IMG/VR virus record: IMGVR_UViG_3300042938_001120
Span: 1 to 40,878 of that record
DNA length: 40,878 nt
From: a virus
Direction: 5' to 3' (one strand)
Each line of letters starts with the position of its first letter. Positions within the stretch are counted from its first letter, which is position 1. A program made the translations under genes and the position numbers. A model generated the notes under the pieces. The model was not told the origin of the DNA, did not search any database, and saw nothing but the letters and a program-made list of their open reading frames with translations. Positions 39,612 to 40,878 of the stretch are shown here, one piece after another.

Positions 39612-40241
39612 TTAGAACTCTTCGTCGTCCGCTGGCTTTGCTTTTGGCATCGCCTTGGGAGCTGGTTTCTCCGGCTCTGGGGCGGAAGATGCAGCGCCAG
39701 CACCCTCGAACATCGTAGGATCAACCCAGCCCGCGATGCTCCACTTGGGAACCTTAAAGCGCAACTCGCCCTGTTCCTTCGTTTGCATCTTAACTGTTTC
39801 CGTTCCGGTTACATTGACGATAGGAAACTGACCGGGATGGGCGGAAGCCGCAGACACAAACTGATCGTGCAAAGCATCGAACGCCCGCAAAACGTTCTTC
39901 GATGTGTTGGCGAACTCCCGTAGGCCGTGCTCCTTCAGGAAGATCTTGATTCGGACACCCTGCTTGTGGTCCGGTGTTGGGCGCGCAGGCATGGGGTTCC
40001 CAATCTGCGCCATCGTGAAGTCCACTGCGCCAGGCTTGAAGCTAATCCAACCCACTTCCATGTTCGCAAAATCAGCGACGAACTTGAATGGCGTCGGCAG
40101 CTCCAGCTCTGTCTTTTCCCACGATCCGTCGCTTTGCGGTTCGCGATTGACCGCCAGCCAATCCCCAGCCTTCGCATCGAACTTGATGACGGGGAGAAAG
40201 TTGCCGCCCTTTTTCTCTTCCAACGAAAAACCAATTGCCAT
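39612..40241 (-). CDS. SSB-like single-stranded DNA-binding protein (copy 2)
   Basis: 209 residues from ATG at 40241 with AAGGTGGATC upstream; the longer upstream frame (to 40457) runs through the neighbouring gene and is rejected. It is a homologue of the copy at 527-1165. Both share MAIGFSLE, KFDAKAG, INREPQSDG or VNREPQSDG, DHKQG and KNVLRAFDALHDQ, but core residues differ at many places and the linker is different (GAGAASSAPEPEKPAPKA). The acidic end is DDEEF, again with terminal Phe. Confidence 0.7.
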   Translation of the reverse strand: MAIGFSLEEKKGGNFLPVIKFDAKAGDWLAVNREPQSDGSWEKTELELPTPFKFVADFANMEVGWISFKPGAVDFTMAQIGNPMPARPTPDHKQGVRIKIFLKEHGLREFANTSKNVLRAFDALHDQFVSAASAHPGQFPIVNVTGTETVKMQTKEQGELRFKVPKWSIAGWVDPTMFEGAGAASSAPEPEKPAPKAMPKAKPADDEEF

Positions 40242-40263
40242 TTTGATCCACCTTACTTTGATT

Positions 40264-40290
40264 GCCACTGTATCCCCGTGGCCGGGATTA
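40264..40290 (-). promoter_or_regulatory. Conserved 27-nt leader element (copy 2)
   Basis: 26 of 27 bases match 1658-1684. Starts with the TAA of the unknown 139-codon gene and holds the same GCCAC/GTGGC arms. It leads into the SSB-like gene. Confidence 0.45.
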
Positions 40291-40707
40291 GGATTCCGAC
40301 TTAGCAGCTTTCGCCGCTTGATCTGCAAGGGTATCGCGCGATGAGTTTTCTTGAGCGCGCTTGAGATGCTCTCGATTAGCGTGCTCTTCTCTCTCAGCTC
40401 TTTCCACGAAAAGCTGCTGCTCCAGCTCAATCTCAAGCTGATTTGTTCTCGCAGCAAACCTTACTTGTCTCAGATAATATCTGTACAGCTTCCTGCGTTC
40501 CTGAAGAATGTTTGTTGCGCTGCAAACGAGACTGGCTGAAAGATCGGCCAATATGTTGAGCGATGTAAGCACGTCTGTCTTTTTTAGAATGATTTTCAAT
40601 CTTGGTTTTAGATTTTCTTGTTCTTGCTCGCTCAGTGTCACAACGGCGAGTTGCCGAACGATGTTTCTGCTTGTTGCCCTTTTGTGTCTTATGAGTTGAC
40701 CCATCAT
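40288..40707 (-). CDS. Hypothetical coiled-coil protein, 139 aa
   Basis: 139 residues, ATG at 40707 after AAGAGGAGATA. Basic N-terminus, then helices (LQERRKLYRYYLRQVRFAAR) and a long charged coiled coil (LEIELEQQLFVERAEREEHAN) ending ADQAAKAAKSES. Not recognised. It occupies the interval between resolvase and SSB-like genes in this version of the locus only, where the other version has an HNH gene, so it may be an accessory insert. Confidence 0.65.
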   Translation of the reverse strand: MMGQLIRHKRATSRNIVRQLAVVTLSEQEQENLKPRLKIILKKTDVLTSLNILADLSASLVCSATNILQERRKLYRYYLRQVRFAARTNQLEIELEQQLFVERAEREEHANREHLKRAQENSSRDTLADQAAKAAKSES

Positions 40708-40747
40708 TATCTCCTCTTAACAATTGCCACGCTGCTTCGTGGACTTG

Positions 40748-40878
40748 CTACTTCAACGCGCCATAGTACGCGATCAATGCGGCCTCTGCTCGCCCATCGT
40801 GTTTCTTCAGTGCGAACTGGTCCGCGTATTTCGGGAACAGCTCCGCAGCACGCTGACGGCTTCCATCCTTGCCTTCAC
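40748..40878 (-). CDS. RuvC-like resolvase, C-terminal fragment at window edge
   Basis: The last ~43 codons of a resolvase gene, with the final residues GALK and a TAG stop (the first copy uses TAA). Codons from ~40811 on are identical to 1745-1812. The rest lies beyond the window. It supports that the window end wraps onto the same locus as its start. Confidence 0.85.
   Translation of the reverse strand, partial: EGKDGSRQRAAELFPKYADQFALKKHDGRAEAALIAYYGALK

Larger units (their letters stand above)
39094..40878. repeat. Right copy of the diverged terminal duplication
   Basis: Mirror of 1-1812 in the same orientation. Matches closely in the first ~510 and last ~130 bases, with an HNH gene missing and a 139-codon gene added between. 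See findings for interpretation. Confidence 0.9.

Noticed and set aside
39612-40457. 281-residue extended form of SSB copy 2
   Set aside because: The extra 72 N-terminal residues run through the conserved leader and the neighbouring gene; a strong ribosome site marks the ATG at 40241.
1-40878. tRNA genes or a tRNA attachment site
   Set aside because: No cloverleaf or T-arm consensus was found by eye on either strand; attP could not be located.

Overview
The window is almost all of a temperate, podovirus-like bacteriophage genome of about 39.1 kb, plus about 1.8 kb of redundant but diverged end sequence. The phage assignment rests on large and small terminase-like genes, portal, scaffold, a DUF5309-type (SU10-like) capsid, head-tail adaptor, tail, ejection and lysis genes, together with a tyrosine integrase. 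A GapR/DUF2312-like protein, a protein resembling the spike-base family of Rhodobacter gene transfer agent, and other small families frequent in such phages point to an alphaproteobacterial host. This is inference, as no host DNA is visible.

Layout. Nearly everything is transcribed leftward (minus strand). The early/replication operon begins at a promoter near 8.68 kb and runs left through small unknown genes, a GapR-like protein, an FkbM-type methyltransferase, a secreted lytic transglycosylase, a DnaA domain-IV-like protein, a YqaJ/RecE-type exonuclease, an XRE regulator, a C5 cytosine methyltransferase, a RuvC-like resolvase, an HNH endonuclease, an SSB-like protein with an acidic tail, and the start of a primase-helicase. 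The window edge cuts the primase-helicase at position 1, but the other end of the window (37.29-39.50 kb) carries a complete variant of it. The integrase (8.70-9.61 kb) is the only long rightward gene in the left part and converges on the end of the late operon.

The late operon starts near 35.1 kb and runs left to 9.6 kb: small terminase-like protein, large terminase, small structural genes, tail fibre, a sugar-related pair (GH130-like propeller and glycosyltransferase), portal, SAM methyltransferase, scaffold, capsid, adaptors, collar fibre, lysis cassette (M15 endolysin, holin candidates, nested spanins), tail nozzle, then ejection proteins with an embedded PP-loop (PAPS-reductase-like) gene and a virion lysozyme. 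A short region at 35.4-37.0 kb holds four small rightward genes and one leftward gene. It is followed by an iteron-like repeat block next to the primase-helicase.

Main discoveries. (1) The capsid gene is interrupted by a 1001-nt group I intron with an HNH homing endonuclease. P1, P10, P7, P9 and a further 3' hairpin can be drawn by hand, and the splice restores a 327-residue capsid protein. (2) Positions 1-1812 and 39094-40878 are the same locus in two diverged, mosaic versions, so the sequence is probably circular or circularly permuted and the two ends come from different strains. (3) The cytosine methyltransferase gene carries a same-strand 317-codon open frame. (4) A block of TCCGTCG repeats beside the primase-helicase is a candidate origin.
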